From positions 62,001-126,000 of the forward strand of contig JAHBNG010000018.1 in the NCBI GenBank assembly GCA_019217005.1: a stretch of DNA of 64,000 nucleotides, given 5' to 3'. Position 1 is the stretch's first letter, and each line of letters begins with the position of its first letter. Shown here piece after piece: positions 19,401 to 28,449 of the stretch. Under the pieces are notes generated by a model. It saw only the letters and a list, made by a program, of their open reading frames with translations, had not been told where the DNA came from and searched no databases. Both the position numbers and the translations under genes were made by a program. The DNA is from Chloroflexi bacterium TSY (GTDB taxonomy: Bacteria > Chloroflexota > Anaerolineae > Caldilineales > Caldilineaceae).

Positions 19401-21088
19401 ATCGAGTCTTCCGAGATACACCGGTTCATTTGGCAGCCAGTGCAACCGATCCAGGAAATGATGAGTTGTTCTTTCGCTGGGATTTCGATGGTGATGGAAA
19501 TTTTGATGACGGTGAAGGCCTCAAACCACTATTTAATCCGTCTGACTTTGGCGAACTTGAGGTTGTCGAGATCACCGTACGCGTAAATGATAGCGACGGT
19601 GCTTATGATACGGCGACAACCGCAATCGTGATTGTCGACAGAGAAGCAATCGCCAATCCTGGTGGCCCCTATCATGTAAATGAAGGTGATGTCGTAACAC
19701 TGGATCAAACGTTTGTGAGCGCAGCGTTTGGCAATGCTGTTCAATATGAATGGGATTTCGATGGTGACGGTGTTTTTGATGACGCAACGGGCAAAACACC
19801 AATCTTTGATGCACGCCAGCAAGATGGCCCTGCGACTGTCACGATAGCCATGCGTCTACTACTCCCAGAGAATGAACAACCCTGGGTCGGCACAACAAGC
19901 GTCATGATACAAAATGTGATGCCCATCGCTCGCGGTGGTGGTCCATATAGTGTCGATGAGGGAGGAACCGTCATGTTAACTGGCTCTGGTGAAGATGCCT
20001 CTTCACTGGATTCACTAGAGTATGCTTGGGACCTGAATGGGGATAGATTGTTTGATGATGGAGCTGAGGCAGAGCTTCTATTTGATGCCGCTGGCTTGGA
20101 CGGTCCACAAACTCTTGATGCCATGTTGCGCGTCATGGATGACGACGGGGGATTCATGACAAGCACGATCCAGATTAATATCCAAAACGTTAAGCCAGTA
20201 GCAGTTGACGATGTCGCAAAACCTTATATGAATCGGGCAACGAATATCGACGTGTTAAAGAACGATATCGATGCAGGAGGAGATACCCTCACAATACAAG
20301 CGGTTGGAACACCAAATAATGGCGTGGCAACAACAGATGGTATTACAGTGGTCTACACGCCAACAGCAGAGTTCATCGGGTCGGACGAGTTAGAGTACAC
20401 AATCATGGATAAGGATGGGGCTAGCGATTCAGCAGTCGTAACGATTCGAGTGGAACCCCAGCCTGCGGCAATTCATGTGACCGACGATGTCGTCACAGGA
20501 ACACAAGATACGACTCTTACTATTGATGTTTTGGCCAACGATCATGGCGCAGATGAAGAAACGTTGCTGATTCGCGAAGTTGGTGAAGCGCTTAATGGTA
20601 ACGCAACGACTGATGGTTCAATCATTGTCTATACACCACGTAGTGGGTTTAGCGGTCGCGATCAGTTTTCATATCTAGCAACCAACTCAATCGGATTAAC
20701 TGACTCCGGATTGGTTGCTGTAGAAGTACGCAAAGGCGGCACCGTTTCCGGTACTATCTTCTTGGATGAGAACGAAAATGAGCGATTCGATGAAGGGGAA
20801 GAAGGGATAGCCAATGCCACAATTACATTAACAGCTATTGAGCGCTTCGCATCCTTTGGAAATCCAGACGATCGGCTTTCGTTCCAGACAAAAACAAACT
20901 CACGAGGCTTTTTCTACTTTGACTTTGTACTCCCAGGTAGCTACGATATCTCAATGGAACCACTCGTATTGAACCGTAACGCTCCAATCGGTTCAGTGAT
21001 TGAAAGTCGTGGTCAAATAGATGTTCCGCAAAGACTTCCTCTATCAAATAAACAATTAAAGTTTTTCTTGCCATTGATGCAAAGGTAA
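16450..21088 (+). pseudogene. Giant secreted PKD-rich zinc metalloprotease, split by R1
   Basis: Two visible pieces (16450-17198 and 17362-21088) join in frame after removing R1 and one 8-bp copy: SANF runs into IANLGTAPGDA, giving 1491 residues. There is an N-terminal membrane anchor near residues 50-72. Two PPC-like beta domains follow (DFDFYQVEARAGQTLLID, then DFDYFSFDLQAGDIL). A metzincin site HEAGHFFGNWH lies at about 714-724 with NIMD as a plausible Met-turn. Then come a DUF11-like segment, three PKD repeats with DFDGDGxFDD calcium loops, two cadherin-like repeats (DVLKNDIDAG, DVLANDHGAD) and a C-terminal SdrD-B-like repeat. It would be a cell-surface or secreted protease. Start is GTG 16450 or ATG 16465. 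Confidence 0.8.
17199..17353 (+). mobile_element. MITE R1 copy C (155 bp)
   Basis: The target duplication AATTTTAT lies at 17191-17198 and 17354-17361. It belongs to the same subtype as copy B. It introduces a stop that truncates the metalloprotease after 263 codons. Confidence 0.93.
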
Positions 21089-21234
21089 TGACGTATATCT
21101 ATCTGTTGGTCTGAGGTCATGTTCTATCTTCTCGAAAATCTTCCTGCTCACTACCGAAAAGTTCGACATCAAATCAAATAAATGGATCAATCGGATCTCG
21201 GAGGTAGACAAAAAAGATCCTGTTGAACGAAATC

Positions 21235-21279
21235 AATGACTCTGGTATAAGCAATCAAATCTTACGCCAGAGTCATTTT
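21235..21279. terminator. Hairpin terminator between convergent genes
   Basis: AATGACTCTGG (21235-21245) pairs with CCAGAGTCATT (21267-21277) around a 21-nt loop, followed on the plus strand by TTTT. It lies between the end of the metalloprotease gene and the end of the DUF3307 gene, so it may serve both. Confidence 0.55.
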
Positions 21280-21343
21280 GGCCTTGAGTTATCGTCAATC
21301 TTCTTTGACCGGGTCAATGCCACCTATCCATCAACTCAGATCC

Positions 21344-21727
21344 TTACATTATAGGCATCTCTATTTCCAGCAAGAAGCGAACCAAAAGTGCAATGATAAT
21401 TAGGTGAAACGATTGGTCTACCATTATTCGGACAAAATCATCGTCACTTTGTTGCACGATGCATCCCCAACGACCAGCTAAAGCGAGCGCGTCAATTAAC
21501 CAGTGTGAAACAAAAGTAAAAAACCCAAAAAGTAAAAGCTCCATCAAGCGTAAAGTGTTCGGGTAAATTGACCATAACATCAGCATCATGCAGAGCGTAT
21601 AAATGATAAAGTGAGTAAATCCAGCAATTGTGAACAGGTTGCGTTGTTTATTTTTGGCCATCCAATCATTCTGCAAGAGCCAATCACCAATCAAATGCCC
21701 AATAAAGAGCCATCCAAATAGAGACAT
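21344..21727 (-). CDS. DUF3307 family membrane protein
   Basis: 127 residues with four hydrophobic segments. The N-terminus GHLIGDWLLQNDWMAKNK matches the DUF3307 pattern (D-x-L-L-Q with a following basic stretch), and SHWLIDALAL recurs as in that family. An inner-membrane location is likely. DUF3307 proteins sometimes accompany SatD-like regulators, but none is present here. Function unknown. Confidence 0.7.
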   Translation of the reverse strand: MSLFGWLFIGHLIGDWLLQNDWMAKNKQRNLFTIAGFTHFIIYTLCMMLMLWSIYPNTLRLMELLLFGFFTFVSHWLIDALALAGRWGCIVQQSDDDFVRIMVDQSFHLIIIALLVRFLLEIEMPIM

Positions 21728-21783
21728 AATTAGAATCCCGCTTATAAGTTACTCATCAAGTAGTGGTATACTATTACAACTTA

Positions 21784-21863
21784 TACTTTGCTCTGTATGA
21801 AAATCGGTGTTTACTTCTCTGGTAGAGCGATGGAAAGCTCCAGTTTTCATCACACCCGCAGTA
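21784..21863 (+). mobile_element. MITE R6 copy 1 (80 bp)
   Basis: It begins TACTTTGCTCTGTATGAAAA after a TA, and has an internal inverted repeat around ATGAAAA and TTTTCAT. It ends CCGCAGTA. The right-hand TA is eroded. It aligns along its whole length with 27560-27640. Confidence 0.7.
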
Positions 21864-21949
21864 AATGAATCCTGGCATAGAACTCGACCATTTATACCAG
21901 AATCAATTAATTAAGTTACAATAGTATCTTATGCAGTAATTTCACTCGA

Positions 21950-22085
21950 GGTCGCTGACATTTGTTGGCGCAAACACCTGCATAGCGAGCATACCTGGGT
22001 GTACAGCACCACAACCTCCTTAAGCGAAATGACTATTCGATGGGGCCAATGCTTCTGAGAGCACACTCTAAATGTCAACAGAGCC
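21950..22085. repeat. R7 inverted-repeat element, copy 1
   Basis: GCTGACATTT (21954-21963) and AAATGTCAACAG (22070-22081) form the ends. A GAGAGC-x-CAC-x-CT motif lies just inside the right end and is shared with copy 2. Confidence 0.5.
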
Positions 22086-22554
22086 TATTATTCAATCAGG
22101 TATAGCTCAGTCGGGTATAGTGGAGGGGAACGTTGGAATAGAAATTCAGAGTATGTTTTCGTAGGAGGTTGATGGATCAGTCTCTGACGAAAACGACCAT
22201 CTTGAGAAATCTTTTTCTGAACAACTATAATCAGTAGTTCGCAATCGTGCCATTCTCGAACGACGTGAAGAATCTAGCGATTGCAGTCTACTGATAATCG
22301 TTACGATTAAATCACATAGAGCCGTGTATTTATAGATTCTTACTGTTTCGGCTATCGTAGAAAACAAATTATCTGGTTTAGTAATCCAGATAATCCAATT
22401 ACTTTACTGTCATTATTCTTTGGTCGCTATGTTCTCCAATACAGTCAGCATGTGTACCAAAACACAACTGGTTTATATGCCACAAATGTGTATTTTACAT
22501 AATCAGAAACTGCAGTCGTGTCATTCTTAAGCGAGGCGAAAGCTTGTTCTAACT

Positions 22555-22645
22555 AGGAGTCGTTGACATTTGACAGCTCTCCTCAGAAAAATGATTGCGT
22601 AATGCAACCAACGCTCTGAGAGCGCACGCTAAATGTCAACAGAAC
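22555..22645. repeat. R7 inverted-repeat element, copy 2
   Basis: GTTGACATTT (22562-22571) and AAATGTCAAC (22631-22640) are perfect inverted ends. CTGAGAGCGCACGCT inside the right end resembles copy 1, but the interior is shorter, so these are related non-identical elements. Confidence 0.55.
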
Positions 22646-22743
22646 CCAGAGCCGAAGGATAAATCCTCATTTCACGCAGGAATGACGCATGGATTCATCT
22701 AGTCTATTATTCTATAATATATGCAGAGTTAGTACAGGGTAAA

Positions 22744-23529
22744 ATGATGACAAAAAATTTGCAAAATGAACATAGCCTAGATTCAAAGCATCGCGACACT
22801 GCATTGACGAGACGTTTGGACTTTCTTCGTACGGTCACGCTCTTCTCTGAGTTAAACGATGTTGAACTCACCACAATTTTAAATAATTTACGACCCAGAG
22901 AATATACGCGCGATGAAATTATCTTTCGCCAAGGAGATGAAAGTCGTGAACTTTACCTTGTTTTCCAAGGAAAGGTGCGGATTTTCAAGGTTAGTCCTTC
23001 GGGCAACGAAACCTCGCTCGTCATATTTGGGCAGGGAGACGTAATTGGAGAGTTTGCTGCGCTTGACCACGAACCGCGGAATGCAACAGCAAAGGCGATT
23101 GGTAAAGTAACGCTCTTGGCACTTTCACACGATGATTGGCATCAACATTTGCGTATGATGCCTAAGCTGACCCTGGGCTTGTCGAAGATGTTGGTGCAAA
23201 AGCTGCGTTGGACAGCGTCCTATGCAGAAGCTGTTGCACAATTCGATGCTGCTGGCCGTCTTTTGCACATTCTGCTCCTTTATACAGCCCAATACGGACA
23301 CCAAGATCCCGACAATCCGCTTCGCTATACCCTTGATCTAGCCCTCAATCAGTCGGATCTCGCATCGATTGTCGGCGCTCGGCGAGAATGGGTCAACCGC
23401 ATCCTGCGTGATTGGCGCAAGCGAAACCTCATCGAGTACGCAGGTGGTATCATTACCATTCTGAACATCGAGCATGTGCGGGCCGAACGCGATAGCCGGA
23501 TTGAAGCGAATCAAGGTGGAGACTGGTAG
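22744..23529 (+). CDS. Crp/Fnr family transcriptional regulator
   Basis: 261 residues. The N-terminal cyclic-nucleotide-binding beta-roll runs about 25-140 (LFSELNDVELTTIL, IFRQGDESRELYLVFQGKVRIF, GDVIGEFAALD). A long dimer helix leads into a C-terminal winged helix with LNQSDLASIVGARREWVNRILRDW as recognition helices. There is no Fnr-type cysteine cluster at the N-terminus, so an iron-sulfur oxygen sensor is unlikely. The SDR gene starts 9 bp after the stop, pointing to a co-transcribed unit it may regulate. Confidence 0.88.
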   Translation: MMTKNLQNEHSLDSKHRDTALTRRLDFLRTVTLFSELNDVELTTILNNLRPREYTRDEIIFRQGDESRELYLVFQGKVRIFKVSPSGNETSLVIFGQGDVIGEFAALDHEPRNATAKAIGKVTLLALSHDDWHQHLRMMPKLTLGLSKMLVQKLRWTASYAEAVAQFDAAGRLLHILLLYTAQYGHQDPDNPLRYTLDLALNQSDLASIVGARREWVNRILRDWRKRNLIEYAGGIITILNIEHVRAERDSRIEANQGGDW

Positions 23530-23538
23530 CAAGCATTT

Positions 23539-24321
23539 ATGACACCAAAGAAACTACAAGATAAAGTTGCAATCATTACTGGGGCAGCATCTGGAATCGG
23601 TCGAGCAACGGTGAAACGCTTTGTCGCAGACGGGGCTCATGTCGTGGCGAGCGACATTCAAGAAAGAGTTTTACAAACCCTCGTCAATGAACTCGCTGGC
23701 CATGGTCACAATGTTCAACCAATTTCTGCCGACGTCACCCAATATGACGATACAGTTTCCGTTGTCGAGCGGACCATCTCGGTCTTTGGCCGGCTCGACA
23801 TTCTGGTCAACTCAGCTGGAATTACCTCTCGGACGGTCGATTCTGAGGCAACTTTGGAAGAAAAGTGGCAGGCAGTCATGGATGTCAATGCAAAAGGAAC
23901 GATGATGATGTGCCATGCCGCAGTCGAGGCGATGCGCCAGACCGGTAGTGGGGCCATCATCAACATTGCCTCGATTATGGGCTTGCTTGGTTACTCGCAT
24001 GTTTTACCCTTTGCGGATGGCTTCAGTCCCTATACGCAAAGTAAGGGTGCAGTTGTGCAACTCACGCGCGATCTGGGTGTACGACTTGCGTCCGAAGGGA
24101 TACGAGTCAATGCAGTCTGCCCCGGCTTCGTCTACACGGCTCTCACCGATAATGTGACAGAAGACCCAGAGATCCACGAAACCATCCGCAATTTGCATCC
24201 GATGCAACGGATGGGACAACCTGAGGAAATCGCCAATGTGATTGCTTTCTTAGCGTCCGATGAAGCCTCCTTTGTGACAGCAGCTACTTGGCCTGTGGAT
24301 GGTGGTTACACAGCTACGTAA
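23539..24321 (+). CDS. SDR family NAD(P)-dependent oxidoreductase
   Basis: 260 residues, classical SDR. It has the cofactor loop TGAASGIGRATVKRF, DVNAKGTMMM, an IINIASIMGLLG strand with the active-site serine, and the catalytic YTQSK, followed by VNAVCPGFV. The C-terminus ends with the usual WPVDGGYTAT. An acidic residue after the second strand (ASDIQE) favours NAD(H). It lies between a Crp/Fnr regulator and a CE7 esterase. The substrate is unknown, but a sugar or polyol fits the neighbourhood. Confidence 0.85.
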   Translation: MTPKKLQDKVAIITGAASGIGRATVKRFVADGAHVVASDIQERVLQTLVNELAGHGHNVQPISADVTQYDDTVSVVERTISVFGRLDILVNSAGITSRTVDSEATLEEKWQAVMDVNAKGTMMMCHAAVEAMRQTGSGAIINIASIMGLLGYSHVLPFADGFSPYTQSKGAVVQLTRDLGVRLASEGIRVNAVCPGFVYTALTDNVTEDPEIHETIRNLHPMQRMGQPEEIANVIAFLASDEASFVTAATWPVDGGYTAT

Positions 24322-24412
24322 AGGGTTCAACGAGTTTAATTCGCTGAGCCATACCCACCTAATCAGAGCGACATCGGTAGAAACACCACATGAAACCTAC
24401 CCGGAGGACGCC

Positions 24413-25396
24413 ATGCCCTTAACGTTTGATTTCTCTCTCGATCAACTTTATGAATATCAAGGTCGCAATCCACGTCCAGATGACTTTGACAGCTTTTGGG
24501 ACGCGGCGTTAGCCGAAATGAATGCGCTCGATTCAGAAGTAGAGTTGGTTTCGGCTGATTTCCAAACATCCTTTGCGGAGTGTTTTCATCTCTACTTTAC
24601 CGGCGTTGGTGGAGCCAGGGTTCATGCCAAGCTGGTTCGCCCGCGCCAGGTCACTGCACCACATCCGGCTATCCTGCACTTTCATGGCTATACAGGCCGT
24701 ATTGGAGATTGGGCCGACGAGATGAAGTTGGGCTTTGCCGCGGCTGGCTATACATATGCCGGTCTTGATTGCCGTGGTCAGGGTGGTTACTCTGAAGATG
24801 TAGGTGGTGTTCATGGGACAACACTAAGGGGACACATTGTCCGCGGCTTAACGGATGCCCTTAATGGAGCGCCGGAAAAACTACTCTTTCGACAGATCTT
24901 TCTGGACACAGCTCAATTGGCCCGCATCGTTATGGAAATGGAGGATGTTAATGAGACACGAGTAGGGGCTTGGGGCGGCAGTCAAGGTGGTGCGTTGACT
25001 GTGGCTTGTGCAGCCCTCGAACCACGTATCAAACGACTCGCGCCCATCTTCCCCTTTCTTTCTGACTACAAACGAGTTTGGGAGATGGATCAGGCCAAAG
25101 ACGCTTATCATGAATTGCAAGACTGGTTTCGCCGTTTTGACCCTCGGCATGAACAGGAAGAAGCTGTCTTTACCAACCTCGGCTATATTGACATACAGCA
25201 TCTCGCACCTCGAATTCAGGGCGAGGTCTTGTGGACGATCGGCCTCATGGATACGATCTGCCCGCCATCCACGCAATTTGCGGTCTACAACAAGATCCGG
25301 TCTCAAAAAAGGCTCGATATCTACCCTGATTTTAAACACGAGGGGGCTTATCCAGGATCAAAGGATCGGATCTATCAATTCATGATGGAGCTTTAA
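24413..25396 (+). CDS. CE7 family acetylxylan esterase/cephalosporin-C deacetylase-like hydrolase
   Basis: 327 residues from the ATG at 24413, which has GGAGG six bases upstream. An earlier in-frame start overlaps the SDR gene and adds nothing recognisable. The CE7 signatures are present: DCRGQGG, the nucleophile elbow GGSQGG, the acid in GLMDTICPP and the histidine in KHEG. It is expected to deacetylate small acetylated saccharides in the cytoplasm. Its stop overlaps the stop of the convergent enoyl-CoA hydratase gene. Confidence 0.85.
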   Translation: MPLTFDFSLDQLYEYQGRNPRPDDFDSFWDAALAEMNALDSEVELVSADFQTSFAECFHLYFTGVGGARVHAKLVRPRQVTAPHPAILHFHGYTGRIGDWADEMKLGFAAAGYTYAGLDCRGQGGYSEDVGGVHGTTLRGHIVRGLTDALNGAPEKLLFRQIFLDTAQLARIVMEMEDVNETRVGAWGGSQGGALTVACAALEPRIKRLAPIFPFLSDYKRVWEMDQAKDAYHELQDWFRRFDPRHEQEEAVFTNLGYIDIQHLAPRIQGEVLWTIGLMDTICPPSTQFAVYNKIRSQKRLDIYPDFKHEGAYPGSKDRIYQFMMEL

Positions 25397-26187
25397 TCTG
25401 ACTTACGACCGATTGTCCTGTTTACGTACGCTTGTCGTTCTTCGGCAGAAGCAGGGTCAGCCACAGCAGCAAGGAGCGAATCTCCATCAGCAAAAGATGT
25501 GGAACCTGCACTCATGGCGCGTGCCACCGAATTGATGTGCTCTTTCGTAATGACAATCGGTACACTTGGTTTTGCGGCAATCTTGTCCGCAAGTTGGCGG
25601 CAGGTTGTCGGGAGTTGCTCCAACGACACGACGCGATTGACAAATCCCGCCTCCTTGGCTTCTTGGGGTGAAATGTGACGACAGGTCATGACCCACTCTT
25701 TGGTCAGAGCAGGTCCCACTGCGCTGACTAGACGTGGAATGCCACCCCAAGCCAACGGAATGCCCAAATCCACCTCAGGAATGAAAATGACAGTATCCTC
25801 GGCCACAACGCGCAAATCGCAGGCAGACATCAGGACAACGCCACCTCCAATCGCATAACCGTGGACCTGGGCAATTGTGACGGCGCGCATTCCCTCGATT
25901 GCCTCGGCCATCCGTCGTCCAAGCTGTGCTCGTTCGCGCCGTTCAATCCAGTTGGTTCCCTCTACTGGTAAGACCGATGGTTCCTTAAGATCGGCTCCCG
26001 CACTGAAGGCACGTCCCGCACCCTGGATGATGACAACGCGTATATCCGTCTGCGTATCGAACCAACGTGCGGCGTCAGCCAAATCGCGCAAGATCTTTGG
26101 ACTGAGTGCGTTCATTCGTTCCGGCCGGTTTAACGTTAAGGTGCCGATTGAGCCGTTGATTTCGATGGTCAATGTGTCAAAATTCAT
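25393..26187 (-). CDS. Enoyl-CoA hydratase/isomerase family protein
   Basis: 264 residues from the ATG at 26187, preceded by GAGGGG; the longer frame to 26325 lacks family character. The crotonase fold is shown by LNRPERMNALS, the oxyanion-hole segment GAGRAFSAGADLKE, and VHGYAIGGGVVLMSACDLRV. The two catalytic glutamates of true hydratases cannot be confirmed by eye, so another crotonase-fold reaction is possible. The serine hydrolase gene lies upstream on the same strand with about 130 bp between them. Confidence 0.82.
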   Translation of the reverse strand: MNFDTLTIEINGSIGTLTLNRPERMNALSPKILRDLADAARWFDTQTDIRVVIIQGAGRAFSAGADLKEPSVLPVEGTNWIERRERAQLGRRMAEAIEGMRAVTIAQVHGYAIGGGVVLMSACDLRVVAEDTVIFIPEVDLGIPLAWGGIPRLVSAVGPALTKEWVMTCRHISPQEAKEAGFVNRVVSLEQLPTTCRQLADKIAAKPSVPIVITKEHINSVARAMSAGSTSFADGDSLLAAVADPASAEERQAYVNRTIGRKSD

Positions 26188-26317
26188 TTTTGGTGTACCC
26201 CTCTGTTTATCGCTCACCAGACGAAAGTGCGCAATCCACGAATAATTCGACAGTTTGATCGCATATTTGCACACTTTCTGTAAGAAAGACTTTTTCCATA
26301 GATGAGCCTTGTTTATT

Positions 26318-27526
26318 TCAATCAACGATCGCTTGATAGGTCAACACCCGCAATTCGCGTCGAATCGGATAAGAAGATGAAGGCATCAATTGTGTGAGAA
26401 AGATCATGCTCATCTCTTCGGCAAAATCAACCCAAAAAGCCGTACTGGCAGCACCGCCCCAAGCAGATTCACCCGGTGAACCTAAAATTTGTGCTCGTGC
26501 TGGATCGAGCATGACAGAGAAACCCAACCCAAATCCAATTCCGTCATATGGTGTCTCACTAAAGACCGCCTGCCCCATACTGGTTAAATCACCACCGGTT
26601 GGCAAATGGTTCGATGTCATCAACTCAACAGTCTTGCGCCCCAAAACTCGCTTGCCATTCAGTACGCCTTTGTTCAACAGCATTTGCGTAAAACGAAAAT
26701 AATCGGCTGCAGTTGAAACAAGACCACCGCCACCAGAAAAACAACTCGGTTGCGACAGATATTTGCTCTCAGCAGGACGATCAATGAGGCGGAAGCTATT
26801 GCCATCCCGTTCATAGTTGGCCGCAAAGCGCTGAACTTTGTCTGCGGGAACAACAAACCCTGTGTCATTCATGCTGAGTGGATCAAAGATCGTCTTTTGG
26901 AAAAATCGATCCAGCCTTTGTCCTGATAGCACCTCAATCAAATACCCAAGAACATCTGTGGCTACGCTGTAACTCCAACGAGTTCCGGGAGAGAAGAGCA
27001 GTGGAATTTCACTTAGATGCTGAATCATTTTTGTCAGGGATTCGCCTTGAATATCACGCTCACGATACATGGCATCGACGGGATGATTGTTCATGAAACC
27101 ATAGGTCAATCCAGACGTATGCGTTAGCAGATCGCGTACAGTCATCTCACGCTCCGCGGGAACTGTCTCATAATTCTGGTCAGCGCCCGATGAAAAGACG
27201 GCTAAATCTTTAAATTCAGGAATGAACTTGGAAACTGGATGATCAAGTTGGAACATGCCGCGTTCGTAGAGCGTCATCAATGCCACGCTCGTAATCGGCT
27301 TCGTCATGGAATAAATACGAAAGATGGTCTCTTCTTCGACCGGTTTCTTGGTCTCAACATCACATAGGCCATAGGAACAGAGATAGACTGGTTGCGAACG
27401 CCGTGAAACAAGGACAAGATAGCCGGGGATTTTCCCGCTATCGACATATTGATTGAGATGGTCGGGGATATAGCCAAGTCTCTGGCTGCTTAAGCCAACG
27501 CTTTCGGGTGATGCAAGTTCAATCAT
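26318..27526 (-). CDS. Serine hydrolase of the beta-lactamase/class C family (EstB-like)
   Basis: 402 residues from the ATG at 27526, with GGAG about nine bases upstream. The catalytic SxxK is SMTK (IFRIYSMTKPITS). The tyrosine of the second motif is likely YSVATDVLGYL. AWGGAASTAFWVD near the C-terminus fits the third motif region. No signal peptide is visible, which favours a cytoplasmic esterase or transesterase over a periplasmic beta-lactamase. The substrate is not determinable. Confidence 0.82.
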   Translation of the reverse strand: MIELASPESVGLSSQRLGYIPDHLNQYVDSGKIPGYLVLVSRRSQPVYLCSYGLCDVETKKPVEEETIFRIYSMTKPITSVALMTLYERGMFQLDHPVSKFIPEFKDLAVFSSGADQNYETVPAEREMTVRDLLTHTSGLTYGFMNNHPVDAMYRERDIQGESLTKMIQHLSEIPLLFSPGTRWSYSVATDVLGYLIEVLSGQRLDRFFQKTIFDPLSMNDTGFVVPADKVQRFAANYERDGNSFRLIDRPAESKYLSQPSCFSGGGGLVSTAADYFRFTQMLLNKGVLNGKRVLGRKTVELMTSNHLPTGGDLTSMGQAVFSETPYDGIGFGLGFSVMLDPARAQILGSPGESAWGGAASTAFWVDFAEEMSMIFLTQLMPSSSYPIRRELRVLTYQAIVD

Positions 27527-27559
27527 TGCTGTTTTCTCCGTTTTTTGGAGGCTCATCTA

Positions 27560-27640
27560 TACTTTGTTCTGTATGAAAACCGGAGTTTGATCGCTCTGGT
27601 AGGACTTCAGAAAACTCCGATTTTCATCACAACCGCAGTA
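27560..27640 (-). mobile_element. MITE R6 copy 2 (81 bp)
   Basis: TA flanks both sides (27558-27559 and 27641-27642). The ends are TACTTTGTTCTG and CCGCAGTA, with ATGAAAACCGGAGTTT pairing internally with AAACTCCGATTTTCAT. It lies just upstream of the serine hydrolase gene and could alter its promoter region. Confidence 0.75.
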
Positions 27641-27719
27641 TACGAAACACTATCTTTTGATGAGCGTTTTTGGCTCGTAGTTTGAACAACGTATTGGCAT
27701 GATACCCAATAATAGTGCG

Positions 27720-27941
27720 TTATACAAGCTTCTTCTCCAGGCTTCGAAGCCGCGCATCTAAATCAGCCAAAGAATGGGTCAATTCCTCCCATTCACGCAG
27801 CAGGGTCAGCAGGCAACCTTCTTGTTGTTGTACCCAGATGAGCAAGTGTCCCACCACTTCTTCCGTGCAGAGCTCATTTGCTTGCCACTTATCACACAGT
27901 TCCTCCCAAGGATGCAAAATCGGGGCTGTTTTATCGCTCAT
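27720..27941 (-). CDS. Small protein of unknown function, 73 aa
   Basis: It starts at the ATG at 27941 with AAAGGAG about nine bases upstream; the longer frame is not supported. It is rich in Trp, Leu and Glu, with a predicted C-terminal coiled helix (LTHSLADLDARLRSLEKKL). The ATG overlaps the stop of a short upstream frame (27938-28163) in an ATGA arrangement, the coupling often seen in toxin-antitoxin pairs. Neither partner matches a family I can name. Confidence 0.5.
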   Translation of the reverse strand: MSDKTAPILHPWEELCDKWQANELCTEEVVGHLLIWVQQQEGCLLTLLREWEELTHSLADLDARLRSLEKKLV

Positions 27942-28163
27942 CGCTCGCTCCTTTCCGTAAAGCTGAGGGGATATTGCGTCTCGTGTATCGCGATGATCCG
28001 TACAACACGATGCGCAACACACCTTTTCCATTGTGAATGGCCAGAAGCATGGCTAGGTAAATCATTGTCTTCTGGCTGTGAGAATCGCCAAACAGAAAGC
28101 GGCCACCCCAACAGATGGAAGGTCTGTCGCATCAAGGCAACAGGGTATCCAAAATCGAGGTGA
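27938..28163 (-). CDS. Short ORF coupled to the 73-aa gene
   Basis: The frame runs from about 28163 (after an in-frame stop) to the TGA at 27938, with candidate starts TTG 28135 and ATG 28132. The product of about 65 residues is basic with several Trp and His (LLGWPLSVWRFSQ, HRVVRIIAIHE). It could be a small RelE/HigB-like or membrane-proximal protein, but no catalytic motif is certain. The main support is its 4-nt overlap with the downstream gene. Confidence 0.3.
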
Positions 28164-28207
28164 CCTCATCTCTTTTGACAGACTCGTAAGGAGCAAGTAG
28201 ACTGAAA

Positions 28208-28272
28208 CACAGCCACCCAGACAGTTCGGGTGGTTAGCCGTTCGCTAGGTGCTGGTACACCTGACGAACGGC
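28208..28272 (+). other. Two adjacent hairpins upstream of the Uma2 gene
   Basis: GCCACCC (28212-28218) pairs with GGGTGG (about 28228-28233). Immediately after it, GCCGTTCG (28237-28244) pairs with CGAACGGC (28265-28272), with an inner AGGTG/CACCT pairing. They lie in an otherwise featureless 280-bp gap. A structured RNA or a repeat remnant are both possible. Confidence 0.4.
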
Positions 28273-28449
28273 GACTCTTCAATTGACCACTCCAGCAAAA
28301 TGCACGATATTTTCTGAAATGTCCAGATAATAATGTATCAAGTGGGATGTGTCAAATGTAATTGAGTCGGCCCATGCTCACTGTACGCACACATGACATT
28401 TCTGCGCAGATAAAGTATAATCATCACTCTTGTTTACGAAAGGAGTCTG

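Larger units (their letters stand above)
21728..22743. other. Gene-poor kilobase with two small repeat families
   Basis: It holds one R6 copy (21784-21863) and two R7 elements (about 21950-22085 and 22555-22645). A tRNA-like string near 22100 lacks the T-arm. No protein with coding character was recognised. The segment upstream of 22744 presumably contains the promoter of the Crp/Fnr gene, but no clear -35/-10 pair was picked. Confidence 0.45.

Noticed and set aside
18220..20166. Long minus-strand frames opposite the metalloprotease
   Set aside because: They mirror the repetitive PKD coding strand and show no protein family features.
22095..22160. tRNA-like string (GGTATAGCTCAGTCGGGTATAG)
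   Set aside because: The D-arm resemblance is not followed by an anticodon stem or a GGTTCRA T-arm, so it is not a tRNA.
26318..27526. True class C beta-lactamase (antibiotic resistance)
   Set aside because: There is no signal peptide, and motif spacing fits EstB-like esterases, so resistance is not supported.
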